From assembly GCA_012840385.1 (NCBI GenBank), contig DULK01000017.1, forward strand, positions 1-36,270: a stretch of 36,270 nt of DNA, in the 5' to 3' direction. Shown piece by piece: positions 18,652 to 33,104 of the stretch. The stretch's first letter is position 1. The number at the start of each line of letters is the position of its first letter. The translations under genes and the position numbers were made by a program. Origin of the DNA: Syntrophomonadaceae bacterium. GTDB lineage: Bacteria > Bacillota > DSM-12270 > Thermacetogeniales > Thermacetogeniaceae. The notes below the pieces were generated by a model. That model was not told the DNA's origin and searched no databases. It was given only the letters and a program-made list of their open reading frames with translations.

Positions 18652-18678
18652 ATTATAGAGCCAGAGAGATTTATTCAA
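18652..18678 (-). promoter_or_regulatory. Candidate promoter before rpsJ (S10-spc-alpha run)
   Basis: A perfect TATAAT (18652-18657) lies about 42 bases before rpsJ on the minus strand. The best -35 is TTGAAT (18673-18678) with a short 15-base spacer that overlaps the tuf stop. The -10 is strong, the -35 spacing is poor. There is no terminator after tuf, so read-through from the str genes is also likely. Confidence 0.4.
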
Positions 18679-19873
18679 CAATGCCGGTGACAACGCCTGC
18701 TCCTACCGTACGGCCTCCCTCACGAATGGCGAAACGCAGCCCTTCCTCAATGGCGATCGGAGTAATCAGCTCCACTTCCATGTTCACATTGTCTCCGGGC
18801 ATAACCATTTCTACGCCCTCGGGAAGCTTGATAACCCCTGTAACGTCGGTGGTCCGGAAGTAGAACTGCGGACGGTAGCCCTGGAAGAACGGAGTGTGCC
18901 GGCCTCCTTCTTCCTTGGTCAGAACGTATACCTCGGCCTTGAACTTGGTGTGGGGCTTGATTGAGCCCGGTTTGGCAATAACCTGGCCGCGCTCCACTTC
19001 TTTGCGCTCTACTCCTCTCAGGAGGACACCGATGTTGTCTCCGGCTTCACCCTGGTCCAGGACCTTGCGGAACATTTCCACACCCGTGACCACGGTCTTG
19101 CGCGGTTTGTCCTGCAGCCCGATGATCTCCACTTCGTCTCCCATTTTGACTACTCCACGCTCAACCCTGCCGGTTACCACGGTGCCGCGGCCGGTGATGG
19201 TGAAAACGTCCTCCACAGGCATCAGGAACGGCTTGTCGGTGTCGCGCTGCGGTGTCGGAATGTATTCGTCAACCGCATCCAAAAGCTTCAGTATGGGGCC
19301 GCAGTTCTCGCACTCGGGCTTGCCGCAGCCGCACTCCATGGCCTTGAGGGCGCTGCCCGCAATGATCGGAATTTCATCCCCCGGGAACTCGTACTCTGAA
19401 AGGAGCTCGCGTACTTCCAGCTCCACCAGTTCCATGAGCTCGGGGTCGTCCACCATATCGGCCTTGTTGAGGAAGACGATGATGTACGGCACACCCACCT
19501 GCCGCGCCAGCAGGATATGCTCACGGGTCTGCGGCATGGGGCCGTCCGCTGCCGACACCACCAGAATGGCACCGTCCATCTGGGCTGCACCGGTGATCAT
19601 GTTCTTGATATAGTCGGCATGACCCGGGCAGTCAACATGGGCGTAGTGCCTCTTGTCGGTCTCGTACTCCACATGGGCGATGGCAATGGTGATCCCGCGC
19701 TCACGTTCCTCCGGAGCCTTATCGATTTCACCGTACTCCGTCGCCTGCGCCAACCCTCTTTGCGCCAATACCTTTGTGATCGCAGAGGTGAGCGTTGTCT
19801 TGCCGTGGTCAACGTGTCCAATGGTTCCCACGTTGACGTGCGGCTTGGTGCGCTCAAACTTTTTCTTCGCCAT
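18671..19873 (-). CDS. tuf: Elongation factor Tu with a Cys4 insert
   Basis: EF-Tu delivers aminoacyl-tRNA to the ribosome. The 400-residue GTPase has GHVDHGKT (19-26), DCPGH (81-85) and NKAD (136-139). At 181-191 the G domain carries [11 protein letters not shown], four cysteines in C-x-C-x4-C-x2-C spacing, replacing the usual acidic loop; a metal could bind there. Switch I reads [11 protein letters not shown], where most bacteria have Asn-Thr or Ala-Thr before the (Ser/Ala)His. ATG at 19873 is preferred over the ATG three codons earlier because of AAGGATG spacing. Only one tuf copy is in the window. Confidence 0.98.
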   Translation of the reverse strand: MAKKKFERTKPHVNVGTIGHVDHGKTTLTSAITKVLAQRGLAQATEYGEIDKAPEERERGITIAIAHVEYETDKRHYAHVDCPGHADYIKNMITGAAQMDGAILVVSAADGPMPQTREHILLARQVGVPYIIVFLNKADMVDDPELMELVELEVRELLSEYEFPGDEIPIIAGSALKAMECGCGKPECENCGPILKLLDAVDEYIPTPQRDTDKPFLMPVEDVFTITGRGTVVTGRVERGVVKMGDEVEIIGLQDKPRKTVVTGVEMFRKVLDQGEAGDNIGVLLRGVERKEVERGQVIAKPGSIKPHTKFKAEVYVLTKEEGGRHTPFFQGYRPQFYFRTTDVTGVIKLPEGVEMVMPGDNVNMEVELITPIAIEEGLRFAIREGGRTVGAGVVTGIVE

Positions 19874-19920
19874 TAAAATCATCCTTTCCTTAAAAATATT
19901 GATAGGTTGTTATTGATTAA

Positions 19921-22011
19921 TTAAGAGCTCATATAATTCCCGCCGATGCGGGAAAAAAGGTTTTCCATTATACTCGGAGGCACCTGTTCATAATGGGAGT
20001 ACTGCATGACATAGCTGCCCCGTCCCTGGGTCATGGAACGCAGGTCCGTGGCATAGCCAAACATGGCGGCCAGAGGCACCACTCCCCGCAGGACCTGGGT
20101 GTTGCCGCGCAGTTCGGTGGCCTCAATCCTGCCCCGCCGGGCGTTGAAATCACCGATTACGTCCCCCAGGTATTCCTCCGGGACGGTGATCTCGATCTTC
20201 ATAAAGGGTTCCAGCAGAACCGGTTTCCCCTTCTCGGCAGCCGACCGGAAGGCCATTGCCCCGGCAATCTTAAAGGCGATTTCCGAGGAATCAACCTCAT
20301 GGAAGGAACCCCCAACCAGAGTGGCCTGGATATCCACCATCGGGTAACCGGCCAGCACACCGTTTTCCATTGCTTCCCGGATTCCGGTGTCAATGGCCGG
20401 AATAAATTCCTTGGGTATGATACCACCTGTCGTGCGGTCGATGAACTTGTATCCCTCACCCGGCGGCAACGGTTCCAGTTCAACCACGACATGACCGTAC
20501 TGGCCACGGCCACCGGTCTGTCTGACGTATTTACCTTCCGCCCTGGTCCTGGAAGTAATGGTTTCCTTATAGGCTACCTGGGGCTTGCCGACGCTGGCAT
20601 CCACATTAAACTCCCGGAGGAGGCGATCCACGATGATCTCCAGATGCAGTTCGCCCATTCCGGCAATCAGTGTCTGCCCGGTCTCACGGTCCGTATAGCT
20701 GCGGAAGGTGGGGTCCTCTTCAGCAAGGCGGTGCAGAGCCATTCCCATTTTATCCTGGTCGGCTTTCGTCTTCGGTTCGATCGCCACCGAGATCACCGGA
20801 TCCGGAAAACGCATCGCTTCCAGAACAATGGGCCGGTCCTCCGCCGCCAGGGTGTCCCCGGTGGTGGTTTCCTTTAGCCCCACCGCCGCAGCGATCTCTC
20901 CGGCGTAAACCTCGTTAACGTCCTCCCGGTGGTTGGCATGCATCTTGACAAGGCGTCCAATGCGCTCTCTTTTTCCCTTTGTCACATTGTAAACGGTTGC
21001 GCCGGACTGCAGGGTCCCGGCGTACACCCGCAGGAAAACCAGCTTCCCCGTGTAGACATCGGTCTGCACCTTAAAGGCCAGAGCAGCCAGCGGCTCGTCA
21101 TCCGATGCCTGCCGCTCCACCGTTTCCTGCGTTTCCGGATGCACTCCTTTGACAGGCGGTATATCCAGCGGCGACGGCAGGTAGTCGACAACCGCATCGA
21201 GCAAAGGCTGCACCCCTTTATTCTGTTTGGAGGAACCACAGAGAACAGGTACGAAGCGGCAGGCCAGTGTGCCTTTTCTTATGGCCGCCCTAATTTCATC
21301 CTCCGTGATCTTCTCTCCCTCCAGGTATTTAACCATCAGCCGGTCGTCGAATTCCGCCAGGGCCTCAAGCAGGTGCTCCCGGTAAAAGCGCTTGTCACTC
21401 ACGAGATCTTGCGGTACTTCCGTTATTTCATAATCGGTACCCAATTCGTCCTTATAAATAAGTGCCTTATCCCTGATCAGATCCACAACACCCCGGAAAG
21501 CGTCCTCGCTGCCGATCGGAAGCTGCACCGGCACTGCATTTGCGCCCAGCCGGTCACGGATTGACTGGGTGGAACGGAAGAAATCGGCACCCAGGCGATC
21601 CATCTTATTTAAATAGGCGATGCGCGGGATCCCGTAGCGGTCGGCCTGACGCCAGACCGTCTCCGACTGCGGCTCCACTCCGGCAACGGCGTCAAAAATG
21701 GCAACCACGCCGTCAAGTACGCGTAAACAGCGCTCTACTTCCGCCGTAAAGTCCACGTGCCCTGGTGTGTCGATCAGGTTTATAGTAAAATCGCGCCATT
21801 TACAGGTTGTGGCAGCAGAGGTGATGGTAATCCCCCGTTCCTGCTCCTGGATCATCCAGTCCATAGTGGCCGCGCCGTCATCCACTTCCCCAATCCGAAA
21901 GACCCGGCCGGTATAAAACAGGATGCGCTCGGTGGTTGTCGTCTTGCCTGCGTCGATATGGGCCATGATTCCAATATTACGTATTCGTTCCAAGGGAACT
22001 TCACGCGCCAT
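19921..22011 (-). CDS. fusA: Elongation factor G
   Basis: EF-G drives translocation and, with RRF, ribosome recycling. The 696-residue protein has the GTPase motifs AHIDAGKT (17-24), DTPGH (81-85) and NKMD (135-138), then domains II-V, with [14 protein letters not shown] in domain IV and [15 protein letters not shown] in domain V. Length is typical. It follows rpsG by 42 bases, with GGGGGAG before the ATG. Confidence 0.98.
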   Translation of the reverse strand: MAREVPLERIRNIGIMAHIDAGKTTTTERILFYTGRVFRIGEVDDGAATMDWMIQEQERGITITSAATTCKWRDFTINLIDTPGHVDFTAEVERCLRVLDGVVAIFDAVAGVEPQSETVWRQADRYGIPRIAYLNKMDRLGADFFRSTQSIRDRLGANAVPVQLPIGSEDAFRGVVDLIRDKALIYKDELGTDYEITEVPQDLVSDKRFYREHLLEALAEFDDRLMVKYLEGEKITEDEIRAAIRKGTLACRFVPVLCGSSKQNKGVQPLLDAVVDYLPSPLDIPPVKGVHPETQETVERQASDDEPLAALAFKVQTDVYTGKLVFLRVYAGTLQSGATVYNVTKGKRERIGRLVKMHANHREDVNEVYAGEIAAAVGLKETTTGDTLAAEDRPIVLEAMRFPDPVISVAIEPKTKADQDKMGMALHRLAEEDPTFRSYTDRETGQTLIAGMGELHLEIIVDRLLREFNVDASVGKPQVAYKETITSRTRAEGKYVRQTGGRGQYGHVVVELEPLPPGEGYKFIDRTTGGIIPKEFIPAIDTGIREAMENGVLAGYPMVDIQATLVGGSFHEVDSSEIAFKIAGAMAFRSAAEKGKPVLLEPFMKIEITVPEEYLGDVIGDFNARRGRIEATELRGNTQVLRGVVPLAAMFGYATDLRSMTQGRGSYVMQYSHYEQVPPSIMENLFSRIGGNYMSS

Positions 22012-22053
22012 GCATTCTCCCCCCTTTCCGCAGTATATTTCAACGGTGATTGC

Positions 22054-22548
<495 letters not shown>

Positions 22549-22553
22549 TCACT

Positions 22554-22937
22554 CTAAGCCTTGGCGGCCTTTGGACGTTTTGCGCCGTACTTCGACCTGC
22601 CCCGGTTCCTGTTCTGAACACCGGCCGTATCAAGGCTTCCCCTGATAATGTGATAGCGCACACCGGGAAGATCCTTGACACGCCCGCCCCTCACCAGGAC
22701 CACGGAGTGCTCCTGCAGGTTGTGCCCGATTCCGGGAATGTAGGCGGTAACCTCGATCCCGTTGGTCAGGCGCACGCGCGCCACCTTGCGCAGGGCCGAG
22801 TTCGGCTTCTTCGGTGTTGTGGTGTATACACGCGTACACACTCCCCGCTTTTGAGGGGAATTTTTCAAGGCAGGAGCCGTTGACTTCTTTTTTACCTTCT
22901 GGCGGCCCTTGCGGATCAGTTGGTTCAGTGTCGGCAC
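22554..22937 (-). CDS. rpsL: 30S ribosomal protein S12
   Basis: S12 monitors decoding. The 127-residue protein has [19 protein letters not shown] with the lysine equivalent to K43 and [14 protein letters not shown] with the K88 equivalent, both unmutated, so no streptomycin-resistance change is visible. GTG start with AGGAGGTG upstream. A basic tail ([10 protein letters not shown]) ends it. Confidence 0.97.
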   Translation of the reverse strand: MPTLNQLIRKGRQKVKKKSTAPALKNSPQKRGVCTRVYTTTPKKPNSALRKVARVRLTNGIEVTAYIPGIGHNLQEHSVVLVRGGRVKDLPGVRYHIIRGSLDTAGVQNRNRGRSKYGAKRPKAAKA

Positions 22938-22976
22938 ATCAACACCTCCTTTGCCCTCCTGTATCTTTATTCAGAT

Positions 22977-23219
22977 CTACTCGATAATAGCCGCGGAGGC
23001 TGCTCCAACCTTAATCCCACAATGTCTTCCCAGTTCGTTCATGGAGTCAACCATCACCACTTCAACGCCCTTCTCCGCACACAAACGGAGCAAAGGAGAT
23101 GAAATCCGTTCCTCAGCATCCTTTGCGACGTAAACAACCCGGGCCTGGCCTTTTTCCACGGCTCTCTGGGTCTGCTTTGTACCCACCGTTTTTTTCTTAG
23201 CAGCAGCCAACCTCTCCAC
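22977..23219 (-). CDS. ybxF: L7Ae-like K-turn RNA-binding protein
   Basis: The 80-residue product is the bacterial L7Ae/L30e-fold protein found between rpoC and rpsL in Firmicutes (YbxF of Bacillus), which binds kink-turn RNA in vitro; its role in the cell is not settled. It shows the family blocks KKKTVGTKQTQRAVEKG, VVYVAKDAEE and the C-terminal GIKVGAASAAII. GTG start with GAGG upstream. It is the first gene after the promoter at 23278-23307. Confidence 0.9.
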   Translation of the reverse strand: MERLAAAKKKTVGTKQTQRAVEKGQARVVYVAKDAEERISSPLLRLCAEKGVEVVMVDSMNELGRHCGIKVGAASAAIIE

Positions 23220-23277
23220 TTCTCTTCCTCACTCCCTTGAGTCTATAAAGAGTCGACGGAGCGGTCACACAATGATG

Positions 23278-23307
23278 ATTTTATCATCCGGTCGTGAATC
23301 CTGTCAA
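23278..23307 (-). promoter_or_regulatory. Promoter for the ybxF-rpsL-rpsG-fusA-tuf unit
   Basis: TTGACA (23302-23307) and TAAAAT (23278-23283), 18 bases apart, lie directly after the rpoC stop on the minus strand. The -10 is preceded by TGA, an extended -10. The predicted leader before ybxF is about 50 bases. Confidence 0.75.
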
Positions 23308-26856
<3,549 letters not shown>

Positions 26857-26907
26857 AAGTTACCCGCTCCCTTCCTACAGGCTTTGTCAGGTGGCGACAG
26901 CTCCTGA

Positions 26908-29900
26908 CTATTCTTCTTCTTCCTCTACCAGATCATCGAAGAAAGGACCGCGTCGTTGGCTTACCTTTGCTTTGGCACGGGGGCTCCGGCGCGCCCGGTG
27001 ATATTCCTCTTCCATTTCATCCTTTTCTTCATCTTCAATTTCCCCCGCGACATCATCTTCATCGACATCCAGTTCCGAGGCTGCCTTCACCTCATGGCCT
27101 TCGTCCAAAAGGCCGTAATCCTCCATCTCCTCTTCTTCAAAGGGGATCAGCTTCTCAGAGTCATCTTCCTCCCCATCCTCCATATCCTCATCTTCATTCT
27201 CAATATACTTCACCTTTCCGGCCTTCCCGGAGGGGGCAAGGGACTCGCCGATATCCAGGTCGAGCTCCTTGGCGGTTTCGCTGATATCCTCATCCCCTTC
27301 TCTGATCTCGATCTCTTCATTCGACTCGGAGAGCACCCGGACATCCAGGCAGAGGCTCTGGAGTTCCTTGATAAGCACTTTGAAGGATTCGGGAACTCCC
27401 GGTTCGGGAACATTCTCACCCTTCACAATGGCTTCATAGGTCTTGACACGCCCCACAACGTCATCAGATTTTACGGTCAGAATCTCCTGCAGCGTATAGG
27501 ATGCGCCATAGGCCTCCAGCGCCCAGACCTCCATTTCGCCGAAACGCTGCCCGCCGAACTGGGCCTTGCCACCCAGCGGCTGCTGGGTTACCAGGGAGTA
27601 AGGCCCGGTGGAACGGGCATGGATCTTGTCGTCAACCAGGTGGGCGAGTTTCAACATATATATATAGCCCACGGTGACTTCATGGTCGTAAGGTTCTCCG
27701 GTACGCCCGTCGTATAAAACCGTCTTACCGTGCACGGGGAGGTCCGCCCGCTCCAGGGTATCGGTGATGTCTTTCTCAAGAGCGCCGTCGTAGACCGGCG
27801 AGGCGACGTACATCCCCAGTTCATGGGCTGCCCAGCCCAGGTGGCACTCCAGTACCTGTCCAATATTCATACGTGAGGGCACGCCCAGGGGATTCAGGAC
27901 GATTTCTACCGGTGTCCCGTCCGGGAGAAAGGGCATATCCTCCTCGGGCAGGATCCGGGAGATAACCCCCTTGTTCCCGTGCCTTCCCGCCATCTTGTCT
28001 CCCACGGAAATCTTCCTCTTCTGGGCCACGTAGACCCTTACCAGCCTGTTAACCCCAGGCGGCAGTTCATCGCCGTTCTCCCGGGAGAAAACCTTGACGT
28101 CTACGACCCGGCCGGATTCACCGTGGGGCACCCGCAGCGAGGTATCCCTGACCTCCCGGGCCTTTTCACCGAAGATCGCTCGTAGCAACCGCTCCTCGGC
28201 GGTTAATTCCGTCTCGCCTTTCGGCGTCACCTTGCCCACCAGAATATCCCCGGGCCTGACCTCCGCACCGACCCGGATAATCCCTCTCTCATCCAGGTCC
28301 TTTAAAACGTCCTCGCCCACATTGGGAATATCCCGGGTGATCTCCTCAGGCCCGAGTTTTGTATCCCGGGCATCGCACTCGTATTCCTCGATGTGGATCG
28401 ATGTGAAGTAGTCATCTTTGACCAGCTTTTCGCTGATCAGAATGGCGTCTTCGTAGTTGTAGCCCTCCCAGGGCATAAAGGCCACCAGGACGTTGCGGCC
28501 CAGGGCCAGCTCCCCGCCTGCCGTACAGGGGCCGTCGGCAATAACCTCGCCTGCGGATACCCGCTGCCCCTTCTCTACAATGGGTTTCTGGTTGATGCAG
28601 GTACCCTGGTTGGACCGGGCGAACTTCATCAAACGGAACCTGTCGATCGTTCCGTCGTCGCACTTGATGACGATCTCGTCGGCGGTCACCTTCTGCACCA
28701 CACCATCGTGGGCGGCCTTGATCACGACCCCCGAATCCAGGGCTACCCGGTGCTCGATCCCCGTACCCACCAGCGGCGCTTCCGTTTTCAGGAGGGGCAC
28801 CGCCTGCCGCTGCATGTTTGCACCCATCAGAGCCCGGTTGGCGTCATCGTGCTCCAGAAAAGGAATCAAGGCCGTGGCCACGCTGACGACCTGCTTCGGA
28901 GAAACGTCCATGTAGTCTACTTCCGAAGAGGGTACGACGAGAATCTCGCGCCCACGCCTGGCGTTGACACGGGCGGTTTTAAAATGGCCCTCTTCGTCAA
29001 GGGGGGCGTTGGCCTGGGCAATAACGTATTCATCCTCTTCGTCCGCGGTAAGGTAGACGATTTCGTTGGTGACAATCCCTTTTTCCTTATCCACCTTCCG
29101 GTAGGGTGTTTCGATAAACCCGTACTGGTTAACGCGGGCATAAGTGCTCAAGGAGCCGATCAGGCCGATGTTCGGGCCTTCAGGGGTTTCGATGGGGCAC
29201 ATTCTCCCGTAGTGGGAGTGGTGCACGTCGCGCACCTCGAACCCCGCCCGTTCCCTGCTCAGCCCTCCGGGGCCCAGGGCGCTCAGCCGGCGCTTATGGG
29301 TCAGCTCGGCCAGCGGGTTGGTCTGGTCCATGAACTGGGAGAGCTGGCTGCTGCCGAAAAACTCTTTGATTGCCGCCACCACGGGGCGGATGTTGATCAG
29401 GGCCTGTGGAGTGATGGTATCCACATCCTGGATGGTCATTCTCTCCCTGACCACCCGCTCCATCCGCGCCAGCCCGATCCGGAACTGGTTCTGCAGGAGC
29501 TCACCCACGGAGCGAAGGCGCCTGTTGCCCAGATGGTCGATGTCATCGATCTGGCCTTCCCCCTGCATGAGCTTGAGAAAATAATCAATTACGGCAATAA
29601 TGTCCTCCCTGGAGAGGCATCTCCCCTCATGGGCAGGATCATCGGCATTCAGCTTCAGCTTCTTATTAAATTTATAACGGCCCACATTGCCCAGGTCATA
29701 GCGACGCGGGTCGAAGAACAGGCTCTCCAACAAGGCGCGGGCGCTGTCAATGGTGGGGGGCTCCCCCGGCCGCAGCCTCTTGTAGATTTCCACCAGCGCC
29801 TCTTCCTGGGACTGGCTGCTATCCCGTTCCAGAGTGATCCTGATGAATTCATTATCGTTGAAAAGGGCCATTATCTCGTTATTTGTGGAGTAGCCCAGGG

Positions 29901-30489
29901 CCCGGACAAGAACGGTAACGGGCAGTTTCCGGGTCCGGTCCACCCGCACCCAAATTGCGTCATGCACATCGGATTCCAGTTCCAGCCAGGCGCCGCGGTT
30001 TGGGATTACCGTTGCACTGAAGAGCTTTTTCCCTGCGTCGCTGCCGGAATGATAGTAAACACCGGGCGACCGAACCAGCTGGCTGACGATAACCCGTTCC
30101 GCACCGTTAATAATAAAAGTTCCCTGCTCGGTCATCAGAGGGAAATCTCCCATGAAGACATCCTGTTCCTTGATTTCACCCGTTTCCCGGTTTGTCAGAC
30201 GCACCTTCACCCGCAACGGGGCGGCATAGGTGACATCCCGCTCCTTGCACTCTTCAACGCTGTATTTGGGTTCTCCCAGGGAGTAGTCTATAAACTCAAG
30301 AGTCAGGTTGCCGGTGAAATCCTGAATCGGGGAAACATCACGAAACAGTTCATGCAGCCCCTCCCTTAAGAACCACTGGTAGGACTGCTGCTGAATTTCA
30401 ATCAGGTTCGGCATTTCCAGAACTTCTTTAATACGCCCGTAGCTCCATCGCTGGTGCTGTCCTGCCTGTATCGGAGTCGGATAAGCCAT
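26908..30489 (-). CDS. rpoB: DNA-directed RNA polymerase subunit beta with a long acidic tail
   Basis: The 1193-residue subunit has the rifampicin region at about 379-410 ([20 protein letters not shown]), with D388, H398 and S403 in the sensitive state, and the core blocks [14 protein letters not shown] and [20 protein letters not shown]. From about residue 1061 on, 133 residues form a tail rich in Glu and Asp with a basic patch ([16 protein letters not shown]) near the end and a final acidic stretch. E. coli beta ends just where this tail begins. ATG with GAGGTGAGG upstream. It has its own promoter at 30639-30667. Confidence 0.98.
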   Translation of the reverse strand: MAYPTPIQAGQHQRWSYGRIKEVLEMPNLIEIQQQSYQWFLREGLHELFRDVSPIQDFTGNLTLEFIDYSLGEPKYSVEECKERDVTYAAPLRVKVRLTNRETGEIKEQDVFMGDFPLMTEQGTFIINGAERVIVSQLVRSPGVYYHSGSDAGKKLFSATVIPNRGAWLELESDVHDAIWVRVDRTRKLPVTVLVRALGYSTNNEIMALFNDNEFIRITLERDSSQSQEEALVEIYKRLRPGEPPTIDSARALLESLFFDPRRYDLGNVGRYKFNKKLKLNADDPAHEGRCLSREDIIAVIDYFLKLMQGEGQIDDIDHLGNRRLRSVGELLQNQFRIGLARMERVVRERMTIQDVDTITPQALINIRPVVAAIKEFFGSSQLSQFMDQTNPLAELTHKRRLSALGPGGLSRERAGFEVRDVHHSHYGRMCPIETPEGPNIGLIGSLSTYARVNQYGFIETPYRKVDKEKGIVTNEIVYLTADEEDEYVIAQANAPLDEEGHFKTARVNARRGREILVVPSSEVDYMDVSPKQVVSVATALIPFLEHDDANRALMGANMQRQAVPLLKTEAPLVGTGIEHRVALDSGVVIKAAHDGVVQKVTADEIVIKCDDGTIDRFRLMKFARSNQGTCINQKPIVEKGQRVSAGEVIADGPCTAGGELALGRNVLVAFMPWEGYNYEDAILISEKLVKDDYFTSIHIEEYECDARDTKLGPEEITRDIPNVGEDVLKDLDERGIIRVGAEVRPGDILVGKVTPKGETELTAEERLLRAIFGEKAREVRDTSLRVPHGESGRVVDVKVFSRENGDELPPGVNRLVRVYVAQKRKISVGDKMAGRHGNKGVISRILPEEDMPFLPDGTPVEIVLNPLGVPSRMNIGQVLECHLGWAAHELGMYVASPVYDGALEKDITDTLERADLPVHGKTVLYDGRTGEPYDHEVTVGYIYMLKLAHLVDDKIHARSTGPYSLVTQQPLGGKAQFGGQRFGEMEVWALEAYGASYTLQEILTVKSDDVVGRVKTYEAIVKGENVPEPGVPESFKVLIKELQSLCLDVRVLSESNEEIEIREGDEDISETAKELDLDIGESLAPSGKAGKVKYIENEDEDMEDGEEDDSEKLIPFEEEEMEDYGLLDEGHEVKAASELDVDEDDVAGEIEDEEKDEMEEEYHRARRSPRAKAKVSQRRGPFFDDLVEEEEE

Positions 30490-30632
30490 CGCGCCTTCCT
30501 CACCTCTTACTTGGTAATAACCTCAACATCCCGCTATTTACCAGCATTATTCCCTTATATTACGGATTCCAACCCTTCCTTGCCAAAAGAAGATATTAAT
30601 CCATTCCTGACCTATAGGACATTGATAGACAT
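30490..30632 (-). promoter_or_regulatory. rpoB 5' leader (about 140 bases)
   Basis: The predicted transcript start leaves a leader of about 140 bases before the rpoB ATG, longer than the other ribosomal leaders in the window. It holds the ribosome site GAGGTGAGG and a 6-codon ATG-TAG frame near its 5' end with no ribosome site. I saw no strong hairpin by eye. No gene is present. Confidence 0.4.
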
Positions 30633-30638
30633 TCTAAA

Positions 30639-30667
30639 ATGTTAGCATAGTCCCCAAGCTTTGTCAA
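30639..30667 (-). promoter_or_regulatory. Promoter for rpoB-rpoC
   Basis: TTGACA (30662-30667) and TAACAT (30639-30644) are 17 bases apart on the minus strand. TGC precedes the -10 box, an extended -10. It lies just downstream of the terminator at 30694-30730. Confidence 0.8.
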
Positions 30668-30693
30668 GCAAGAATTTCTCGAAACCCCCTTAA

Positions 30694-30730
30694 CCAAAAA
30701 AAGAACTCTTTCAGGATCCCCTGAAAGAGT
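30694..30730 (-). terminator. Intrinsic terminator after rplL
   Basis: An 11-bp perfect stem, ACTCTTTCAGG with CCTGAAAGAGT (30705-30730), encloses a 4-base loop and is followed by seven Ts on the minus strand. It separates rplJL from rpoBC. It may be partly read through, as the rplL-rpoB attenuator of other bacteria is. Confidence 0.9.
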
Positions 30731-30782
30731 GCCTTAGCAATTAATTAATTCTGGCCGGTTCTCTTACTAAAGGCGATATTTG

Positions 30783-31163
30783 TTATTTAATCTCTACTTC
30801 TGCCCCGACTTCGGCCAGCTTGGCCTTGATTGATTCTGCCTCTTCCTTGCCGACCTTCTCCTTCACCGGCTTGGGAGCACCATCCACCAGTTCCTTGGCC
30901 TCTTTCAGCCCGAGCCCGGTGACCTCCCGCACAACCTTGATCACTTTAATCTTCTCACTACCTGCCGCCTTCAAGATAACATCGAATTCGGTCTGCTCTT
31001 CGGCCGCGGGAGCCTCCGCCGCAGCGGCAGGGCCTGCAGCTGCAACCGCCACCGGGGCAGCCGCTGTTACGCCGAATTCATCCTCCAAAGCCTTGACCAG
31101 TTCGGCCAGTTCCAGCACGGTCATCCCTTTAACCGCTTCGATAATTTCCGCTACTTTACTCAT
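30783..31163 (-). CDS. rplL: 50S ribosomal protein L7/L12
   Basis: L7/L12 forms the flexible stalk that recruits GTPase factors. The 126-residue protein has the N-terminal dimer domain ([20 protein letters not shown]), an Ala-rich hinge (about 40-60), and the C-terminal domain with [23 protein letters not shown] at 31163 is chosen since GAGGAGGT stands seven bases upstream; a start five codons earlier is unlikely. Confidence 0.97.
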   Translation of the reverse strand: MSKVAEIIEAVKGMTVLELAELVKALEDEFGVTAAAPVAVAAAGPAAAAEAPAAEEQTEFDVILKAAGSEKIKVIKVVREVTGLGLKEAKELVDGAPKPVKEKVGKEEAESIKAKLAEVGAEVEIK

Positions 31164-31203
31164 GGTAAACCTCCTCATGAAATAAGATTAATCGCTCGAA
31201 CCG

Positions 31204-31728
31204 TTAAACGGCAGCTTTTTGATCCTGAACCGCCTTTAAACAGTATACAAGCTTCCGGATGGGCCCCTGTAAAACGGCACTCAACCCGGCCAGAGGTCCC
31301 TGTAACCCGCGCAGCACCTGTGAAATCAACACCTCCCGGCTTGGCAGATCCGCCAGGGCCTTGATTTCCCCGACTCCGACCACCCTGCCTTCAACAAGAC
31401 CGCCCTTTATTTCCAGGTTACGGTTCGTCTTGGTGAAATCCATTAACAGCTTGGCGGGGACTACCGGATCCTGAAAACCGAAAGCGATCGCGGTCGGCCC
31501 TGTCAAAAACCCGTCCAACCCTTGAAAGCCGGCTCTATCGGCAGCGATCCGGGTCAACGTGTTCTTGACAACGCGTATCTCTGCGCCTGCTTCGCGGAAC
31601 GACTTGCGGAGTGCCGTTGCGTCGGCCACGTTCAGGCCCCGGTAATCAGCAAAAATGGCCGCCTTGGAGGTCTTCAGCTTTTCCGCCAGATCTGCAACGA
31701 TCTGGGCTTTTTCGTCGCGCTTTCCCAC
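31204..31728 (-). CDS. rplJ: 50S ribosomal protein L10
   Basis: L10 anchors the L12 dimers at the stalk base and in complex with L12 binds its own leader. The 174-residue product has KAAIFADYRGLNVADATALR, EIRVVKNTLTRIA and a C-terminal helix for L12. GTG start with AAGGAGGG upstream. The leader at 31757-31853 precedes it. Confidence 0.97.
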   Translation of the reverse strand: MGKRDEKAQIVADLAEKLKTSKAAIFADYRGLNVADATALRKSFREAGAEIRVVKNTLTRIAADRAGFQGLDGFLTGPTAIAFGFQDPVVPAKLLMDFTKTNRNLEIKGGLVEGRVVGVGEIKALADLPSREVLISQVLRGLQGPLAGLSAVLQGPIRKLVYCLKAVQDQKAAV

Positions 31729-31756
31729 CTTGCCCTCCTTCTAATTCAGTTTACTG

Positions 31757-31789
31757 AAAAAAACAAACCCCCCGCAGACAGCAGAGGGT
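31757..31789 (-). terminator. Attenuator terminator within the L10 leader
   Basis: On the minus strand ACCCUCUGC (31781-31789) pairs with GCGGGGGGU (31767-31775) around the 5-base loop UGUCU, and UUGUUUUUUU follows. It ends about 30 bases before the rplJ start. Confidence 0.75.
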
Positions 31790-31853
31790 ATACAGCTAAT
31801 TCCTCCGACCTCGGCAGGCATCATTTAAGCCATACGGCACCTGCTGTCTACGG
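31757..31853 (-). promoter_or_regulatory. L10 leader RNA (autoregulatory attenuator of rplJL)
   Basis: The minus strand carries the L10-leader hallmarks AGACAGCAGGUGCC, UUAAAU and CCUGCCGAGG in order. GCAGG (31840-31844) can pair with CCUGC (31814-31818), the L10(L12)-binding helix. The same 5' segment (31841-31853) can instead pair with 31772-31784 over 13 positions, which would break the terminator at 31767-31789. So bound protein should favour termination, and its absence read-through; the logic is inferred from pairing. Confidence 0.85.
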
Positions 31854-31873
31854 TCTCTCATTTAACCCATCAA

Positions 31874-31902
31874 ATGATAGCAAATGGAGCAATTCGAGTC
31901 AA
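31874..31902 (-). promoter_or_regulatory. Promoter for rplJL
   Basis: TTGACT (31897-31902) and TATCAT (31874-31879) are 17 bases apart, each five of six to consensus, with TGC before the -10. It lies just past the rplA stop and would start the transcript near the 5' end of the L10 leader. Confidence 0.78.
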
Positions 31903-31910
31903 GCCGGTGT

Positions 31911-32606
31911 TTACGACAGCCTGGCCATCGGGTTAACCTTTATCCCCGGGCCCATGGTCGAGGATACGGTGATGCTCTTCAAATACTGGCCCCGCGCCGC
32001 TGCCGGCCTCGCCTTGATCAGCGCCTCTACCAGCGTTGTGTAGTTTTCCATCAGCTTTTCAACCGGGAAGGAAACCTTTCCGATAGGGGCGTGCACAATC
32101 CCGGTCTTGTCGGCCCTGTACTCGATCTTTCCGGCCTTGAACTCTTTAATGGCACGGGCCAGATCAAAGGTCACAGTTCCCGTTTTTGGGTTCGGCATCA
32201 AGCCCCGTGGGCCCAACAGTTTACCAAGCCGGCCGACCTGTCCCATCATGTCCGGGGTGGCCACTGCCACATCAAAATCGAGCCATCCCTCCTGGATCTT
32301 GGCGATCAGTTCCTCGGCGCCCACATAATCCGCCCCCGCATCGAGGGCTTCCTGGGCCTTGTCTCCTTTGGCAAATACCAGAACCCTGCGGGTTTTGCCC
32401 GTTCCGTTCGGGAGAACAACAGCCCCCCTTACCTGCTGGTCGGCATGCCGGGTATCGATTCCCAGACGTACGGAAACCTCAACGGTTTCATCAAATTTTG
32501 CCGGCGCCGTTTCTTTTACAAGGCTCAGTGCCTCTCCCGGCTCATACAAGGTGCCATGGTTAATCTTTTCTAAAGCAGCGCGGTATTTTTTGCCTCTTTT
32601 CGGCAT
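31911..32606 (-). CDS. rplA: 50S ribosomal protein L1
   Basis: L1 forms the mobile stalk near the E site. The 231-residue product has the two-domain layout, with [20 protein letters not shown] and [16 protein letters not shown] in the family signature region. ATG with GGAGGTATA upstream, 52 bases after rplK. In several bacteria L1 represses its own L11-L1 mRNA; no site is claimed here. Confidence 0.97.
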   Translation of the reverse strand: MPKRGKKYRAALEKINHGTLYEPGEALSLVKETAPAKFDETVEVSVRLGIDTRHADQQVRGAVVLPNGTGKTRRVLVFAKGDKAQEALDAGADYVGAEELIAKIQEGWLDFDVAVATPDMMGQVGRLGKLLGPRGLMPNPKTGTVTFDLARAIKEFKAGKIEYRADKTGIVHAPIGKVSFPVEKLMENYTTLVEALIKARPAAARGQYLKSITVSSTMGPGIKVNPMARLS

Positions 32607-32658
32607 TGGTCTATACCTCCTTCGTGGTTCTTACGGACTGCTCCTCCCACAAAGCCAA

Positions 32659-33087
32659 CTAATCAGCAACTTCGATACCCATACTGCGAGCAGTTCCCTC
32701 AATCATTCTCATCGCGGCGTCAATGTCCGCCGCATTGAGGTCTCTCATCTTCAGCTGGGCAATCTCCCTCACTTTTGACCGGGAAACCTTGCCGACCTTC
32801 TTGCGGTTCGGCTCACCGGAAGCCGTTTCAATCCCGGCGGCCTTCTTCAGAAGCACCGAAGCCGGCGGCGTTTTTGTGATAAAACTGAAGGAACGGTCCT
32901 GGTAAATGGAAACCTCAACCGGGATGATCAGCCCGGCGTCTCCTGCGGTGCGCTCGTTGAATTCCTTGCAAAACTGCATAATATTGACACCATGCGGACC
33001 AAGGGCGGAACCCACCGGGGGCGCCGGAGTGGCTTTACCGGCTGCAATGTGCAGTTTTACTACTGCTACAACCTTTTTAGGTGGCAT
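32659..33087 (-). CDS. rplK: 50S ribosomal protein L11
   Basis: L11 with 23S rRNA forms the GTPase-associated centre and the thiostrepton site. The 142-residue protein begins [20 protein letters not shown] and has [18 protein letters not shown], with the conserved prolines, and a C-terminal domain ending [14 protein letters not shown]. It is 17 bases after nusG. Confidence 0.97.
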   Translation of the reverse strand: MPPKKVVAVVKLHIAAGKATPAPPVGSALGPHGVNIMQFCKEFNERTAGDAGLIIPVEVSIYQDRSFSFITKTPPASVLLKKAAGIETASGEPNRKKVGKVSRSKVREIAQLKMRDLNAADIDAAMRMIEGTARSMGIEVAD

Positions 33088-33104
33088 CTATCACACTTCC
33101 TCTC

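Noticed and set aside
18671-19873. The Ala-Ile change in EF-Tu switch I as a kirromycin-type resistance change
   Set aside because: The position is not one I can tie to resistance, and similar substitutions occur in related bacteria.
28393-30369. A 658-codon open frame on the plus strand, opposite rpoB
   Set aside because: It is the mirror of rpoB codon bias; the translation has no recognisable family and no ribosome site, while the minus-strand frame is unmistakably RpoB.
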